A DNA stretch of 60,075 nt from assembly GCA_947447985.1 (NCBI GenBank), contig CANFLX010000015.1:1-60075 (forward strand). Direction: 5' to 3'. How positions within the stretch are numbered: position 1 is the first letter of the stretch; the number at the start of each line of letters is the position of its first letter. The position numbers and the translations under genes are program-made. This DNA is from Comamonadaceae bacterium (GTDB lineage Bacteria; Pseudomonadota; Gammaproteobacteria; Burkholderiales; Burkholderiaceae_C). This document shows, in pieces, positions 34,482 to 44,578 of this stretch. The notes beneath the pieces are model-generated. The model saw only the letters and a list, made by a program, of their open reading frames with translations. It ran no database searches and was not told where the DNA came from.

Positions 34482-36095
34482 ATGTCCGATCCCAAGACTC
34501 CTCCGCGCCACCAGGCCGTGCTCCTGCGCGAGTCCGGGCTCACGGCGGCTGAAGTTGCCAAAGCCGTAGGTCTTAGCGCGCCCACCGTGTTGTCGCTGCA
34601 CAAAGCATTCAAGGCGGGCGGCTGGCCCGCGGTTGACCAACGCACGCCCGGGCGCCCGCGCTCCCCAGCGCTTGAGGGTGCCCCTTCTGACACCGCACAA
34701 CAATTTGCCAACGACAGCACCCCTCTCTGGACGCTAGAGCTGCTGGCCCAGTGGCTCACACAGCACGAAAAAAAAGCCATCAACGCCCGCGCGGCGCAGC
34801 GACGTATGGCGCAGTGGGGCTGGCTACCAGCCGACCACACCGCCAAATCGACACTGAGCGCGGGCACCCACAGCACACCGAACAAGGGGTTTCACCTTTT
34901 ATGGGCCCGAACCCCGCGGGGAGAGCTCATGTGGGTCAACCTGCACCGCCCTGCGACCGACAAGGATTACTGCACCTTCGCAGAACATCTGCTTTCCCGC
35001 TTTAAGGACGGTTATTCGCTCACTCTGACCTTTGCAGGCCTGCGCTATACCCCGCAGTTTTCTCAGTGGCTGGTGGAGCACCCCCAAGTCAAACTGCATG
35101 CCCCATCCCCGAACACCCCCCCCATCCACGCCATGAAGCCAGCCACTACCCCACCTGCCTCCGCCGCCACTAGCACGACCAGCGCCATTGCCGCGCAGAG
35201 CCTCACGCACTTGCAAAGGCTTGAGGCGGAGAGCATCCACATCATGCGAGAAGTGCTTGCGACCTGTGACAACCCGGTGATGCTTTACTCCATCGGCAAA
35301 GACAGCGCGGTCATGCTGCACCTGGCACTCAAGGCCTTTTACCCGGCAAAGTTGCCCTTCCCGCTGTTGCATGTGGACACGGGCTGGAAGTTCAAAGACA
35401 TGTACGCCTTTCGCGACCGCATGCAGGCCGAGCACGACTTCAAGCTGTTGGTGCACCAAAACCCCGAAGGTTTGGCCATGGGCATCAACCCTTTCACCCA
35501 CGGCTCGCAAATACACACCGACGTCATGAAAACCCAAGGCCTCAAGCAGGCCCTGGACCTCTACCAGTTTGACGCCGCATTTGGCGGCGCACGCCGCGAC
35601 GAAGAAAAATCCCGTGCCAAGGAACGTATCTTTTCTTTCAGAAGCGCCCAACACCGCTGGGACCCCAAAAACCAGCGCCCCGAGCTTTGGAACCTTTACA
35701 ACACCCACAAAAACAAAGACGAAAGCCTGCGCGTTTTTCCAATATCCAACTGGACCGAGCTCGACATCTGGCAGTACATCCACCTGGAAAATATCCCCAT
35801 CGTCCCCTTGTACTTTTCACAAGAGCGCCCTGTGGTGGAGCGCGACGGCGCGCTCATCTTGGTCGACGACGAACGCATGCCGCTGCAAGCCGGCGAGGTG
35901 CCCATGCTCAAGAAGGTGCGATTTCGCACGCTGGGCTGCTACCCGCTGACGGGCGCCGTCGAGTCCGAGGCAGACACGCTGCCCCAGATCATTCAGGAAA
36001 TGCTGCTCACAAAAACATCTGAGCGCCAAGGCCGCGTCATCGACCATGATGCCGCCGCTTCGATGGAAAAGAAAAAGCAAGAGGGATACTTCTAA
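34482..36095 (+). CDS. cysD: Sulfate adenylyltransferase subunit 2 (CysD) fused to an IS630-like helix-turn-helix region
   Basis: 537 aa. Residues 218-537 are a complete CysD: PP-loop [12 protein letters not shown] (269-280), [28 protein letters not shown] and the C-terminal KKKQEGYF. It pairs with CysN to make APS. Residues 1-217 are not normal for Cys[21 protein letters not shown] is a helix-turn-helix, GRPRSP the hinge, and [19 protein letters not shown] recalls the end of an IS630 DDE domain whose catalytic acidic residues are missing. No ribosome site precedes the internal ATG at 35133, but a C8 tract at 35116-35123 could change the frame, so the fusion needs confirmation. No stop separates it from cysNC. 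Confidence 0.8.
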   Translation: MSDPKTPPRHQAVLLRESGLTAAEVAKAVGLSAPTVLSLHKAFKAGGWPAVDQRTPGRPRSPALEGAPSDTAQQFANDSTPLWTLELLAQWLTQHEKKAINARAAQRRMAQWGWLPADHTAKSTLSAGTHSTPNKGFHLLWARTPRGELMWVNLHRPATDKDYCTFAEHLLSRFKDGYSLTLTFAGLRYTPQFSQWLVEHPQVKLHAPSPNTPPIHAMKPATTPPASAATSTTSAIAAQSLTHLQRLEAESIHIMREVLATCDNPVMLYSIGKDSAVMLHLALKAFYPAKLPFPLLHVDTGWKFKDMYAFRDRMQAEHDFKLLVHQNPEGLAMGINPFTHGSQIHTDVMKTQGLKQALDLYQFDAAFGGARRDEEKSRAKERIFSFRSAQHRWDPKNQRPELWNLYNTHKNKDESLRVFPISNWTELDIWQYIHLENIPIVPLYFSQERPVVERDGALILVDDERMPLQAGEVPMLKKVRFRTLGCYPLTGAVESEADTLPQIIQEMLLTKTSERQGRVIDHDAAASMEKKKQEGYF

Positions 36096-37982
36096 ATGGC
36101 ACACATCAGCGACCTTATCGGCCAGGACATCGAAGCCTACCTGCACAGCCACCAACACAAAGGCCTGCTGCGCTTCATTACCTGCGGTAGCGTGGACGAC
36201 GGCAAGAGCACCCTCATCGGGCGCCTGCTCTACGACTCCAAAATGATTTTCGAAGACCAGCTCACCGCGCTTGAGGCCGATAGCAAGCGCATCGGTACGC
36301 AGGGGCAAGAGATCGACTTTGCCCTGTTGGTCGACGGCCTGGCCGCCGAGCGCGAACAAGGCATCACCATCGACGTGGCCTACCGCTTCTTCTCTACCGA
36401 AAAGCGCAAATTCATCGTAGCCGACACTCCAGGGCACGAGCAGTACACCCGCAACATGGTGACCGGAGCCTCCACAGCAGACGTGGCAGTGGTGCTGGTG
36501 GACGCCCGCAAAGGGGTGCTCACCCAAACCCGACGCCACAGCTATCTCGTGAAACTGATGGGCATCAAAAATGTGGTGCTGGCCATCAACAAAATGGACA
36601 TGGTGGACTACAGCCAGAAGGTTTTTGAATCCATCGAGCAAGACTATCTGGCTTTTGCAAAGCAACTCGGCGGCCTCAACGTCACGCCCATCCCTATGTC
36701 TGCCCTGCGTGGTGACAACATCCTTGAGCGAAGCTCACGCATGCCTTGGTTCCATGGCACCACGCTCATGGGCTTCCTGGAAACGGTGCCCCTTGAGCAC
36801 GACCGCCTGAGCAAGCTCGCCTTTCGCATGCCAGTCCAGTGGGTCAATCGCCCCCACCAGGACTTCAGGGGCTTTAGCGGCACCGTCGCCTCAGGCACTG
36901 TGCAAGCGGGGCAACGCATCAGGGTGCAGCCCTCGGGCCGCGAGGTCAACATTGCACGCATCGTGACCCAAGACGGTGACTTGACACACGCAACTGCAGG
37001 CCAAGCAATCACCATCACACTCGCCGAAGAGGTCGATGCCTCTCGCGGCGACATGTTCTGTACTGCGCAATCCCCCGCCACCGTTGCCGACCAGTTCCAA
37101 GCCCATGTGGTTTGGATGGCGCAAGACACATTGATGCCCGGACGCAGCTACTGGCTCAAGTGCGGCACCCAAATCGTCAACGCCAGCATTACCAAAATCA
37201 AGCACCAGATCAACGTCAACACGCTGGAGCACATCGCCGCCGACAAGCTAGAGCTCAATGCAGTGGCCGAATGCAACTTGGCGACAGACAAGCCGCTGGT
37301 GTTTGACAGCTATGCCGACAACTCGGGCACGGGCGGATTTGTACTCATAGACCGACTCAATCACCTCACGGTGGCTGCGGGAGTGATAGACCATCCCCTG
37401 AGGCGCGCACAAAACGTGCAGCCCCAACACTTTCAGGTCAACAAAGAAGCCAGGGCAAGGCTTAACAATCAAAAACCCTGTGTGCTTTGGTTCACGGGGC
37501 TGTCTGGTTCGGGCAAAAGCACCATCGCCAACGAGCTAGAAAAGAAACTGTTCGAGATGGGCCACCGCACCTATGTGCTGGACGGCGACAACGTGCGGCA
37601 CGGGCTCAACAAAAATCTAGGGTTTACCCAAGAAGACCGCGTAGAAAACATCCGCCGAGTGGCCGAGGTAGCCAAGTTGATGGTGGACGCCGGATTGATT
37701 GTGATTACCACCTTCATCTCGCCCTATCGGGCAGACCGTGACATGGCGCGAACGCTATTTGGCAGCGGCGAGTTTTTTGAAATTTTTGTAGACACCCCCT
37801 TGGGGGTTTGTGAACAACGAGACCCTAAGGGCTTGTACAAAAAAGCACGCAAGGGTGAAATTAAAAACTTTACCGGTATTGACTCAGCCTACGAGGCCCC
37901 GCAGCGTGCTGATATCACCATCAACACCCAAACTCAAACGATTGAAGAAACTCTTGTGCAGTTGCTCAAGATACTGCCGTAA
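36096..37982 (+). CDS. cysNC: Bifunctional sulfate adenylyltransferase subunit 1/APS kinase CysNC
   Basis: 628-aa NodQ-like fusion. Residues 1-430 are the CysN GTPase: [48 protein letters not shown] and NKMD. Residues about 450-628 are APS kinase: [46 protein letters not shown] and the [19 protein letters not shown] lid. With CysD it converts sulfate to PAPS. Such fusions often feed sulfotransferases; none is encoded in the window. It abuts cysD (no gap) and the convergent GT2 gene directly follows. Confidence 0.93.
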   Translation: MAHISDLIGQDIEAYLHSHQHKGLLRFITCGSVDDGKSTLIGRLLYDSKMIFEDQLTALEADSKRIGTQGQEIDFALLVDGLAAEREQGITIDVAYRFFSTEKRKFIVADTPGHEQYTRNMVTGASTADVAVVLVDARKGVLTQTRRHSYLVKLMGIKNVVLAINKMDMVDYSQKVFESIEQDYLAFAKQLGGLNVTPIPMSALRGDNILERSSRMPWFHGTTLMGFLETVPLEHDRLSKLAFRMPVQWVNRPHQDFRGFSGTVASGTVQAGQRIRVQPSGREVNIARIVTQDGDLTHATAGQAITITLAEEVDASRGDMFCTAQSPATVADQFQAHVVWMAQDTLMPGRSYWLKCGTQIVNASITKIKHQINVNTLEHIAADKLELNAVAECNLATDKPLVFDSYADNSGTGGFVLIDRLNHLTVAAGVIDHPLRRAQNVQPQHFQVNKEARARLNNQKPCVLWFTGLSGSGKSTIANELEKKLFEMGHRTYVLDGDNVRHGLNKNLGFTQEDRVENIRRVAEVAKLMVDAGLIVITTFISPYRADRDMARTLFGSGEFFEIFVDTPLGVCEQRDPKGLYKKARKGEIKNFTGIDSAYEAPQRADITINTQTQTIEETLVQLLKILP

Positions 37983-39302
37983 TCAGCTGGGTCTTACCAC
38001 CTCATCATCAATCACAAAATGGCTGATCAACATTGCGTTCGGCGCAGGCCTTAAAGCCACGCCCTTGGCATCGATGAAATAAACCGCGGCCTTTAAATGA
38101 TTTTTGGAGCCTGGAAAAATCAGCGGGTCAATAATTCCCACGTTGATGACGCGGCCCTCCGTCAGTCGACAAGTTTTCTTTTGGGCGCCATTGACGCTCA
38201 GCTCAATGGCTATGGACTCAGGGTCAAAATCGTCTAACAACCTGGCACAGACATAAAAATTGCGGGCGGTTTTAATATGGTCCAGAGAAAGGCTAACTTC
38301 CTCCTCTGCCAGAAACATTCTTCGCTGGGGCACCTCTTTGACACCAGTCACCTGAACCTGGTTCATCCATGTATGACCCGAGCTTGCAAGACCTAGTTCA
38401 CGCTGCCAACGGGCTTCTTCTCGCAATATTGCCGCTTCGGCTATTGCCATGGCCGCAATATGCGGTTTTGACTTGAACGAATCTTCCAGCACGCCATCCA
38501 GGTACTCTGCATAGTTGCTTGCAGGTGCTGCCAGCCAGCCAACCCAGTTTTTGGTCAGTTGCAGCTTGATCTCTTTGCGCCATTTGCCGTAAAGGTAGTG
38601 GCTGTTTTTTTCATTTTGCAAACTCGCGCGGCTGCGGCTCAGGCTCACATGGTGAAGTATTTTGCTGGTCTGAGCGACATAGATCTTCTTGCCGCCTGCG
38701 CGGATTTTGAGACACAGGTCAATATCCTCACACCCGTTCACAAATACATCGTCAAAGCCACCCACCGCCTCAAAGTCAGCGCGGCGCATCAGCATGCAGG
38801 CACCCGTCGTGACATAGACCTCTCGCGCTTGTTCCCCGAAAGCTGGTTCTTTGCGCACGTGGTCAAACTGCCCCCTGGGGGTTAACACGACACCCGCATG
38901 ATCCAGTCCCCCGTCCAACACGCGATACTGCAAATTGCCCACAATACCTGCATTGAGCCCTGGCGCCTCCAGCGCATCCAGCATAGGCTCCAACCAGCCC
39001 GGTGCAAAAACCAAATCGTTATTCAGTAAGGCCAAGTAGTGCCCCGTGGCCAACGCCGCAGCGACATTGTTGGTGTTGGCGTAGCCCAAATTGCTTTCAT
39101 TCAGGGCAATTTGAATTCGCGGGTCAGACAGGGTGCTTAACCAATCTCGGGTGCCATCGGTCGACGCATCGTCTGCAAAAATCAGTTCGAAATGCAAGCC
39201 TTGCGGTAAAGACGCCAACAAAGAGACCAGCATTTCTTGCGTCTGCTGCACATGGTTGAACAGCGGAACAAGAAAGCTGACTTTAGGAACAGGCACAGAC
39301 AT
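37983..39302 (-). CDS. GT2-family glycosyltransferase with extra C-terminal domain
   Basis: 439 aa. Residues 1-270 are a GT-A glycosyltransferase: VSFLVPLFNHVQQTQEML, FADDASTDGTRDWL, LALLNNDLVFAPGWLEPML with the divalent-metal motif, and NGCEDIDLCLKIRAGG. Residues from about 320 form a separate beta-rich domain (EVSLSLDHIKTARNFYVCA, KKTCRLTEGRVINVGIIDP) that I do not recognise. It is the last gene of the minus-strand glycan run and likely transfers a rhamnose or hexose to the growing glycan. Confidence 0.85.
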   Translation of the reverse strand: MSVPVPKVSFLVPLFNHVQQTQEMLVSLLASLPQGLHFELIFADDASTDGTRDWLSTLSDPRIQIALNESNLGYANTNNVAAALATGHYLALLNNDLVFAPGWLEPMLDALEAPGLNAGIVGNLQYRVLDGGLDHAGVVLTPRGQFDHVRKEPAFGEQAREVYVTTGACMLMRRADFEAVGGFDDVFVNGCEDIDLCLKIRAGGKKIYVAQTSKILHHVSLSRSRASLQNEKNSHYLYGKWRKEIKLQLTKNWVGWLAAPASNYAEYLDGVLEDSFKSKPHIAAMAIAEAAILREEARWQRELGLASSGHTWMNQVQVTGVKEVPQRRMFLAEEEVSLSLDHIKTARNFYVCARLLDDFDPESIAIELSVNGAQKKTCRLTEGRVINVGIIDPLIFPGSKNHLKAAVYFIDAKGVALRPAPNAMLISHFVIDDEVVRPS

Positions 39303-39336
39303 CAGCGCTCAGCAAGTCAAGGCCTGAAAGAGTCCG

Positions 39337-39885
39337 TTAATCAAACACCTCTGCCGCCGCAAATGCCGAGCTGAGCAAATCTTTGGCCGATAGCTGCGGT
39401 TCCGCGTCGTAATGCCAATCGACGCCAATACTTGGGTCGTTCCACGCAATGCTGCGCTCGCACTGTGGTGCATAAAAATCGGTCGTTTTGTACAAAAACT
39501 CAGCGGTGTCGGTCAAAGTCACAAACCCATGGGCAAAACCGGGCGGAATCCACAACTGCTGCTTGTTGTCTGCGCTCAAGGTGGCGCCCACCCACTTGCC
39601 GAAATTGGGCGAGCTTTTGCGAATATCCACCGCCACATCAAACACTGCGCCTTGAACCACGCGCACTAGTTTGCCTTGGGGGTGCGGTGGCAACTGGTAG
39701 TGCAAGCCACGCAATACGCCCTTGACCGATTTGCTATGGTTGTCTTGCACAAAGCGATGGCCCAGGCCCGTAGCTTCTGCAAATTCGCGCTCGCTAAAGC
39801 TCTCAAAAAAGAAACCCCGCTCATCGCCAAACACCCGGGGGGTGAACAAGACCACTTCGGGCAATGCCAGTTTTTCGTATGCCAT
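39337..39885 (-). CDS. rfbC: dTDP-4-dehydrorhamnose 3,5-epimerase
   Basis: 182-aa cupin-fold enzyme, third step of dTDP-L-rhamnose synthesis. Motifs: VVLFTPRVFGDERGFFFESF, FVQDNHSKSVKGVLRGLHYQ with the catalytic His, GAVFDVAVDIRKSSPNFGKW, and GFAHGFVTLTD with the second active-site region. Length is normal. It follows rfbA by 9 bp. Confidence 0.95.
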   Translation of the reverse strand: MAYEKLALPEVVLFTPRVFGDERGFFFESFSEREFAEATGLGHRFVQDNHSKSVKGVLRGLHYQLPPHPQGKLVRVVQGAVFDVAVDIRKSSPNFGKWVGATLSADNKQQLWIPPGFAHGFVTLTDTAEFLYKTTDFYAPQCERSIAWNDPSIGVDWHYDAEPQLSAKDLLSSAFAAAEVFD

Positions 39886-39894
39886 GGCTATTCC

Positions 39895-40782
39895 TTATGC
39901 TTTCAACAGGCTGAGCAAGTATTGGCCATAGCCGTTCTTAGCCAACGGCGCCGCCCGTTTTTCCAACGCTGCTGCGTCAATCCATTTTTCGTGGAACGCA
40001 ATTTCTTCCGGGCAGGCCACCATCAGACCCTGGCGTTTTTGCAAGGTGCTGATAAAGCTCGCCGCCTCCAACAAACTGTCGTGGGTGCCCGTGTCTAGCC
40101 ACGCATAGCCACGGCCCATGATTTCCACATTGAGTTGTCCCAGCTCCAAATAACGCCGGTTAACGTCAGTAATCTCTAATTCGCCACGGTGTGAGGGTTT
40201 CACGGCAGCCGCAATGTCGCATACCTGCTCATCGTAAAAATACAAGCCCGTCACTGCATAGTTACTTTTTGGAACTGCGGGCTTTTCTTCAATACTCAAG
40301 GCACGTTGCTGGCGGTCAAACTCCACCACGCCATAACGCTCCGGGTCGTGCACGTGGTAGGCAAACACACTGGCACCACCAGTGCGGGCATCTGCGCTTT
40401 GCAATTGCTTCACCAAATCGTGGCCATAGAAAATGTTGTCACCCAACACCAAGGCGCTGGGGTGCTTGCCTACAAAGTCTTTGCCAATAATGAAGGCTTG
40501 CGCCAGACCATCGGGGCTGGGCTGTACTGCATATTCAATGTGCATACCCCACTGGCTGCCATCGCCCAAAAGCTCGGCAAAGCGGGGCGTGTCTTGCGGG
40601 GTGGAGATGATGAGCACCTCACGAATACCGCTCAGCATCAGCGTGGTGAGCGGGTAATAAATCATGGGCTTGTCATACACCGGCATCAGCTGTTTGCTGA
40701 CGGCTTGGGTAACGGGGTACAAGCGGGTACCAGACCCTCCTGCGAGGATGATGCCTTTTCTGTTGGTGGTTTTCATGGTCAT
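39895..40782 (-). CDS. rfbA: Glucose-1-phosphate thymidylyltransferase
   Basis: 295-aa nucleotidyltransferase making dTDP-glucose, first step of the rhamnose pathway. Signature [21 protein letters not shown], then [31 protein letters not shown] and [15 protein letters not shown]. The first ATG overlaps the preceding methyltransferase stop by 4 bp (ATGA); a second ATG lies two codons later. Coupling shows that the methyltransferase is an integral part of the rfb operon. Confidence 0.95.
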   Translation of the reverse strand: MTMKTTNRKGIILAGGSGTRLYPVTQAVSKQLMPVYDKPMIYYPLTTLMLSGIREVLIISTPQDTPRFAELLGDGSQWGMHIEYAVQPSPDGLAQAFIIGKDFVGKHPSALVLGDNIFYGHDLVKQLQSADARTGGASVFAYHVHDPERYGVVEFDRQQRALSIEEKPAVPKSNYAVTGLYFYDEQVCDIAAAVKPSHRGELEITDVNRRYLELGQLNVEIMGRGYAWLDTGTHDSLLEAASFISTLQKRQGLMVACPEEIAFHEKWIDAAALEKRAAPLAKNGYGQYLLSLLKA

Positions 40783-41573
40783 GACTTGAGGTTAAGGATT
40801 TTGGAAGTCTTCTGTTGAAATGGCACTGGCATTACCGCGCCGGGTTTGGGCAAATTTTTGTGCACAAGCGCAATGTCACCAGAAATCACACGGCCACCAA
40901 TTGAATTGGGCGCATGCCCCTTGGTAATAAAACACAGTGAATTGTAAAAACTGATGGACTCGATATCCGCATAGTCCGTAGGCCTGAATCGGCTGGGCGA
41001 CTTTAATTTACCCAACCATTTTTGGGGCAACCATTTCACACCCCAGCTCTCAAGGTTGAGCACGTCTGTCAGGCTTTTCAAAAATTCCATGGCCGAATCT
41101 TTGCGCTGCAAACCACCATGCCACTTGGCCCAGTAACTGCAATGCAAGTCCTCAATCACAAAAAGACCGCCTGGTGCTAAGCGCGGATAAAAGTATTGGA
41201 AGGTTTTGATAATGTCCGGGTTTTTGTGCGAACCATCGTCAATGATGATGTCAAACGCATCCGATTGCGCCACGATCTGCTCCCGCACACTGTGCGCCTT
41301 CACGTCGCCCAACACCAGCGCAATGCGAGGGTCGTCGTAGCTGAGTTGCGCGCACTGGGGGTTGATATCGCAGCCGACAATTTTTTTGGCATTCGCAAAA
41401 TATTGGGCCCAAACTTGCAACGAGCCTCCGTTTTGTACCCCCACCTCAAGCAAGCGCACGGGCGCCTCCTGGAAGGCTGCAAACCATTTGTCATAAACCG
41501 GCAGGTATGACGCCCACTTGTCTGACACATAGCCTTGGTGCTCGGCATACAGGGCGCTGACGGTTTTTTTCAT
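40779..41573 (-). CDS. SAM-dependent methyltransferase, probably sugar-acting
   Basis: 264-aa protein with the class I motif [29 protein letters not shown] and [19 protein letters not shown], then [20 protein letters not shown]. This IEDLH signature is found in macrocin O-methyltransferase/TylF-like and cephalosporin-hydroxylase-like proteins of glycan clusters. The ATG at 41573 follows the rfbD stop by one base; upstream in-frame codons are rejected. It overlaps rfbA by 4 bp. Likely O-methylates a sugar, perhaps rhamnose. Confidence 0.82.
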   Translation of the reverse strand: MKKTVSALYAEHQGYVSDKWASYLPVYDKWFAAFQEAPVRLLEVGVQNGGSLQVWAQYFANAKKIVGCDINPQCAQLSYDDPRIALVLGDVKAHSVREQIVAQSDAFDIIIDDGSHKNPDIIKTFQYFYPRLAPGGLFVIEDLHCSYWAKWHGGLQRKDSAMEFLKSLTDVLNLESWGVKWLPQKWLGKLKSPSRFRPTDYADIESISFYNSLCFITKGHAPNSIGGRVISGDIALVHKNLPKPGAVMPVPFQQKTSKILNLKS

Positions 41574-41574
41574 A

Positions 41575-42471
41575 TCACAGTGTTTCTGCCAGCATGCGGT
41601 TGACGCCCTGCTGCCAAGGGGGTAGCACCAAGCCAAAAGCCTGTTGCAACTTATCGGTGCTCAGGCGCGAGTTGAGGGGACGGGTCGCAGGGGTCGGAAA
41701 GGCGGTGGTGGGCACCGCAGCCACCTCGGCCACCTTCCAGCCCAAAGCCGGGTTCAGGCGCTTGGCCTCTTCAATCACATGGCTGGCATAGCCATGCCAC
41801 GTGGTTTCGCCCGCAGCCACCAGGTGATAAATACCCCGCAAGTCGCTGCTTTGCTTGGCTCGCAGGCGCTGCAATGCAAGCGCTGTGACATCGGCAATCA
41901 ACTCGGCACCAGTGGGCGCACCTTTTTGGTCGTTGATCACGGATAGCTTTTCACGCTCCTGGGCCAGGCGCAGCATGGTCTTGGCAAAGTTGCCACCGCG
42001 TGCGGCATAGACCCAACTCGTGCGAAATATCAAATACGGGCAGCCACTGGCCACGATGGCGTGTTCGCCGTCCAGTTTGGTTTGGCCGTACACACCGAGC
42101 GGCCCCGTGGCTTCGTCCTCGTGCCGGGCGTGGTGGCCGCTGCCGTCAAACACATAGTCGGTCGAATAGTGCACCAACCATGCGCCCACCTGGGCAGCAG
42201 CCCTGGCCAAAGCCGCTGGCGCATCGGTGTTTAACACCCGCGCCAGTTCTTGCTCGGACTCGGCCTTGTCTACCGCGGTGTGGGCAGCGGCATTGACAAT
42301 GACGTCGGGTTGGTAGGCCAACACGGTTTGCGCCAGCTCGTCGGGCTTGGACAAATCACCGCAATAGAGGGTGCTGTGGCGGTCCAAGGCCAGTACATCC
42401 CCCAGAGGAGCCAGGCTGCGCTGCAGTTCCCAGCCCACCTGGCCGTTTTTGCCTAAAAGTAAGATTTTCAT
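41575..42471 (-). CDS. rfbD: dTDP-4-dehydrorhamnose reductase
   Basis: 298-aa short-chain dehydrogenase, final step of dTDP-L-rhamnose synthesis. Rossmann motif ILLLGKNGQVGWELQRSL, then NAAAHTAVDKAESEQELA, the catalytic YSTDYVFDG and GVYGQTKLDGEHAI with the Tyr-Lys pair, and RTSWVYAARGGNFAKTML. It overlaps the nucleotidyltransferase-fold gene by 4 bp. Confidence 0.95.
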   Translation of the reverse strand: MKILLLGKNGQVGWELQRSLAPLGDVLALDRHSTLYCGDLSKPDELAQTVLAYQPDVIVNAAAHTAVDKAESEQELARVLNTDAPAALARAAAQVGAWLVHYSTDYVFDGSGHHARHEDEATGPLGVYGQTKLDGEHAIVASGCPYLIFRTSWVYAARGGNFAKTMLRLAQEREKLSVINDQKGAPTGAELIADVTALALQRLRAKQSSDLRGIYHLVAAGETTWHGYASHVIEEAKRLNPALGWKVAEVAAVPTTAFPTPATRPLNSRLSTDKLQQAFGLVLPPWQQGVNRMLAETL

Positions 42472-43454
42472 TTCAATAAGGGCAACATCTTGCGCACATC
42501 ACCGTGTAGCGATGTCAGCGTATTTTCAAATTTAAGGTGCGGCAGGTAATCTCGCACCAGCTTCGCAACTGCCTGAGCCTGATCAAAGTCGCGAGGCTTT
42601 TTGAGAGGCTCTCGCGTTTTCTGGCTTGACAGCCACGCTTTGTGCAACGCAAACGCTCGCGGATCAGGCACGCGCATTGGCACTGGCCAGCCATCCTCGT
42701 CAATGGCAACTGCTTCAAGATTTGGTGAATTCAGTAACCATTGCAAACCAGGCACTTCCGCTGCTATCAGGTCGGCCTCTGCGAACGTGACACTGGTTGC
42801 AGCACGCATGCCCCCGGGCGCCACAACCAAGTCCACCATAAACTGACCTGCGTTTGCTGCGCGGTACCCGTTTTCTCGAATGCACTCAAAAGTCCGGTCC
42901 GCCTTTTTCAGCAGCCCCAGCAATCCATTTCCGTCTAGCTTTTCTGACACCACGGTTAATTTTTTTCGCGCGTCGTAAAGCAAGTCCACGTCTCCTGAAG
43001 CAAGTAATTCAAGAATAAAGTGTGCACCTGCTGCTGCCTCATATGCATACAAGGCCTGCGTGCCGATAACCGTGAAATCTCCATGAAGGCCAGCAAGATC
43101 TAGCTCGCGCAAAACGCGTGCAATCACTCTGGGTACACGGTTTAGGCGCAGGGCTTTGTTTAAGCGCGCTTGCTCTTCCAGGCCCGCCGTTATCAATTGC
43201 AAACGCTCTTGCGCCGCCGCTCGCCCGGCATTGAAGTTTGCCAATAATGCTTCTGTTGCTACAGACTTGGGCCCAAGTGACCTGCCGTTACCGCTTCGAT
43301 CCCGGTCCTTAAACAGATACTCTTTACCGCGCACGGCCTTCCAACGCATGCCATAGGTGTACACCTTTGAATGGTTGGCTGCGGTGCGATAGTTTTCGAA
43401 GAGCTGTTCGCTGTTCACTTGGTGCAACCGTTGCTGATTAGAGAAAGGCTTCAT
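42468..43454 (-). CDS. Nucleotidyltransferase-fold protein (GSU2403/NTP_transf_8-like)
   Basis: 328 aa. The centre carries FTVIGTQALYAYEAAAGAHF followed by SGDVDLLYDARKKL, the GT/S-x-DxD metal site of the polymerase-beta nucleotidyltransferase superfamily, and the C-terminus resembles NTP_transf_8 proteins (DPRAFALHKAWLSSQKTREP). Members often travel with mobile or conflict-related genes and have no known role. Here it sits inside the rhamnose operon, 44 bp after rfbB and overlapping rfbD by 4 bp, which is atypical. A nucleotidyl transfer to a glycan, protein or RNA is possible but cannot be chosen. Confidence 0.78.
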   Translation of the reverse strand: MKPFSNQQRLHQVNSEQLFENYRTAANHSKVYTYGMRWKAVRGKEYLFKDRDRSGNGRSLGPKSVATEALLANFNAGRAAAQERLQLITAGLEEQARLNKALRLNRVPRVIARVLRELDLAGLHGDFTVIGTQALYAYEAAAGAHFILELLASGDVDLLYDARKKLTVVSEKLDGNGLLGLLKKADRTFECIRENGYRAANAGQFMVDLVVAPGGMRAATSVTFAEADLIAAEVPGLQWLLNSPNLEAVAIDEDGWPVPMRVPDPRAFALHKAWLSSQKTREPLKKPRDFDQAQAVAKLVRDYLPHLKFENTLTSLHGDVRKMLPLLK

Positions 43455-43498
43455 GAGGTTTCCGGCCGAATAGAAAAATCCTCATTTTGCCGGAAACA

Positions 43499-44557
43499 TC
43501 ACCCGCCGTATTGCTTGCCTACCCACTGTCGGTAGGCCCCGCTGGTCACCCCCTCGACCCAGGCCTGGTTGGCCAAGTACCACTGCACGGTCTTGCGGAT
43601 GCCGGTCTCAAAGGTTTCTTGCGGCTTCCAGCCCAGCTCGCGCTCGATCTTGCGCGCGTCGATCGCGTAGCGGCGGTCGTGGCCAGGGCGGTCTTTGACG
43701 TAGGTGATCTGCTCGGCGTAGCGTTTGCCATCGGCGCGGGGTTGCAGCTCGTCCAGCACGGCACACAGGGTGTTCACCACCTCGAGATTGGGCTTTTCGT
43801 TCCAGCCGCCAATGTTGTAGGTCTCGCCCACCTTGCCCGCCTGCAGCACGCGGGCAATTGCGCGGCAATGGTCTTCTACATAGAGCCAATCGCGCACCTG
43901 CTGGCCATCGCCATAAATCGGCAGGGGCTTGCCCGCCAAGGCATTGAGCAGCACCAAGGGGATGAGCTTTTCTGGAAAATGGTACGGCCCGTAGTTGTTG
44001 CTGCAATTGGTGGTGAGCACTGGCAAGCCATAGGTGTGGTGCCATGCACGAACCAAGTGGTCACTGGCGGCTTTGCTGGCGGAATAGGGGCTGTTGGGTT
44101 CGTAGTTCTTGGTCTCGGCAAACGGGGGGTCGGTTGGCGACAAAGTGCCATACACCTCGTCCGTCGACACATGCAAAAAGCGGAAAGCCTCTTTTTCTGT
44201 TGCAGGCAGGTCTTGCCAATAGGCGCGCACGCTCTCCAGTAAATTAAAAGTGCCCACCACATTGGTTTCAATGAAGTCACCAGGGCCGTGGATGGAACGG
44301 TCCACATGGCTTTCGGCGGCAAAGTTCAACACCGCGCGCGGTTTGTGCTCGGCCAGAAGTTTGGAAACCAAGCGGCGGTCGCCAATATCGCCTTGCACAA
44401 AGGTATGGCGGGGGTCACCCTTAAGAGCGTCCAAATTGGCCAGGTTGCCCGCGTAGGTGAGTTTGTCGAGGTTCACCACCGGGTCGTCTGACGACGCCAA
44501 CCAGGTGTGGACGAAATTACTGCCGATGAAGCCGGCGCAGCCTGTGACGAAGATCAT
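43499..44557 (-). CDS. rfbB: dTDP-glucose 4,6-dehydratase
   Basis: 352-aa dehydratase, second step of the rhamnose pathway. NAD motif [34 protein letters not shown], the catalytic [10 protein letters not shown] and [16 protein letters not shown] (Tyr-x3-Lys), then [19 protein letters not shown] and [20 protein letters not shown]. It is the GC-rich left border of the AT-rich cassette; the upstream acyltransferase gene ends 22 bp before its ATG. Confidence 0.95.
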   Translation of the reverse strand: MIFVTGCAGFIGSNFVHTWLASSDDPVVNLDKLTYAGNLANLDALKGDPRHTFVQGDIGDRRLVSKLLAEHKPRAVLNFAAESHVDRSIHGPGDFIETNVVGTFNLLESVRAYWQDLPATEKEAFRFLHVSTDEVYGTLSPTDPPFAETKNYEPNSPYSASKAASDHLVRAWHHTYGLPVLTTNCSNNYGPYHFPEKLIPLVLLNALAGKPLPIYGDGQQVRDWLYVEDHCRAIARVLQAGKVGETYNIGGWNEKPNLEVVNTLCAVLDELQPRADGKRYAEQITYVKDRPGHDRRYAIDARKIERELGWKPQETFETGIRKTVQWYLANQAWVEGVTSGAYRQWVGKQYGG

Positions 44558-44578
44558 ATAGCCTCATGAACGAAACAA

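Noticed and set aside
34482..35132. An intact IS630 insertion sequence upstream of cysD
   Set aside because: No terminal inverted repeats or TA duplication seen and the DDE catalytic residues are missing; only a derived coding segment remains.
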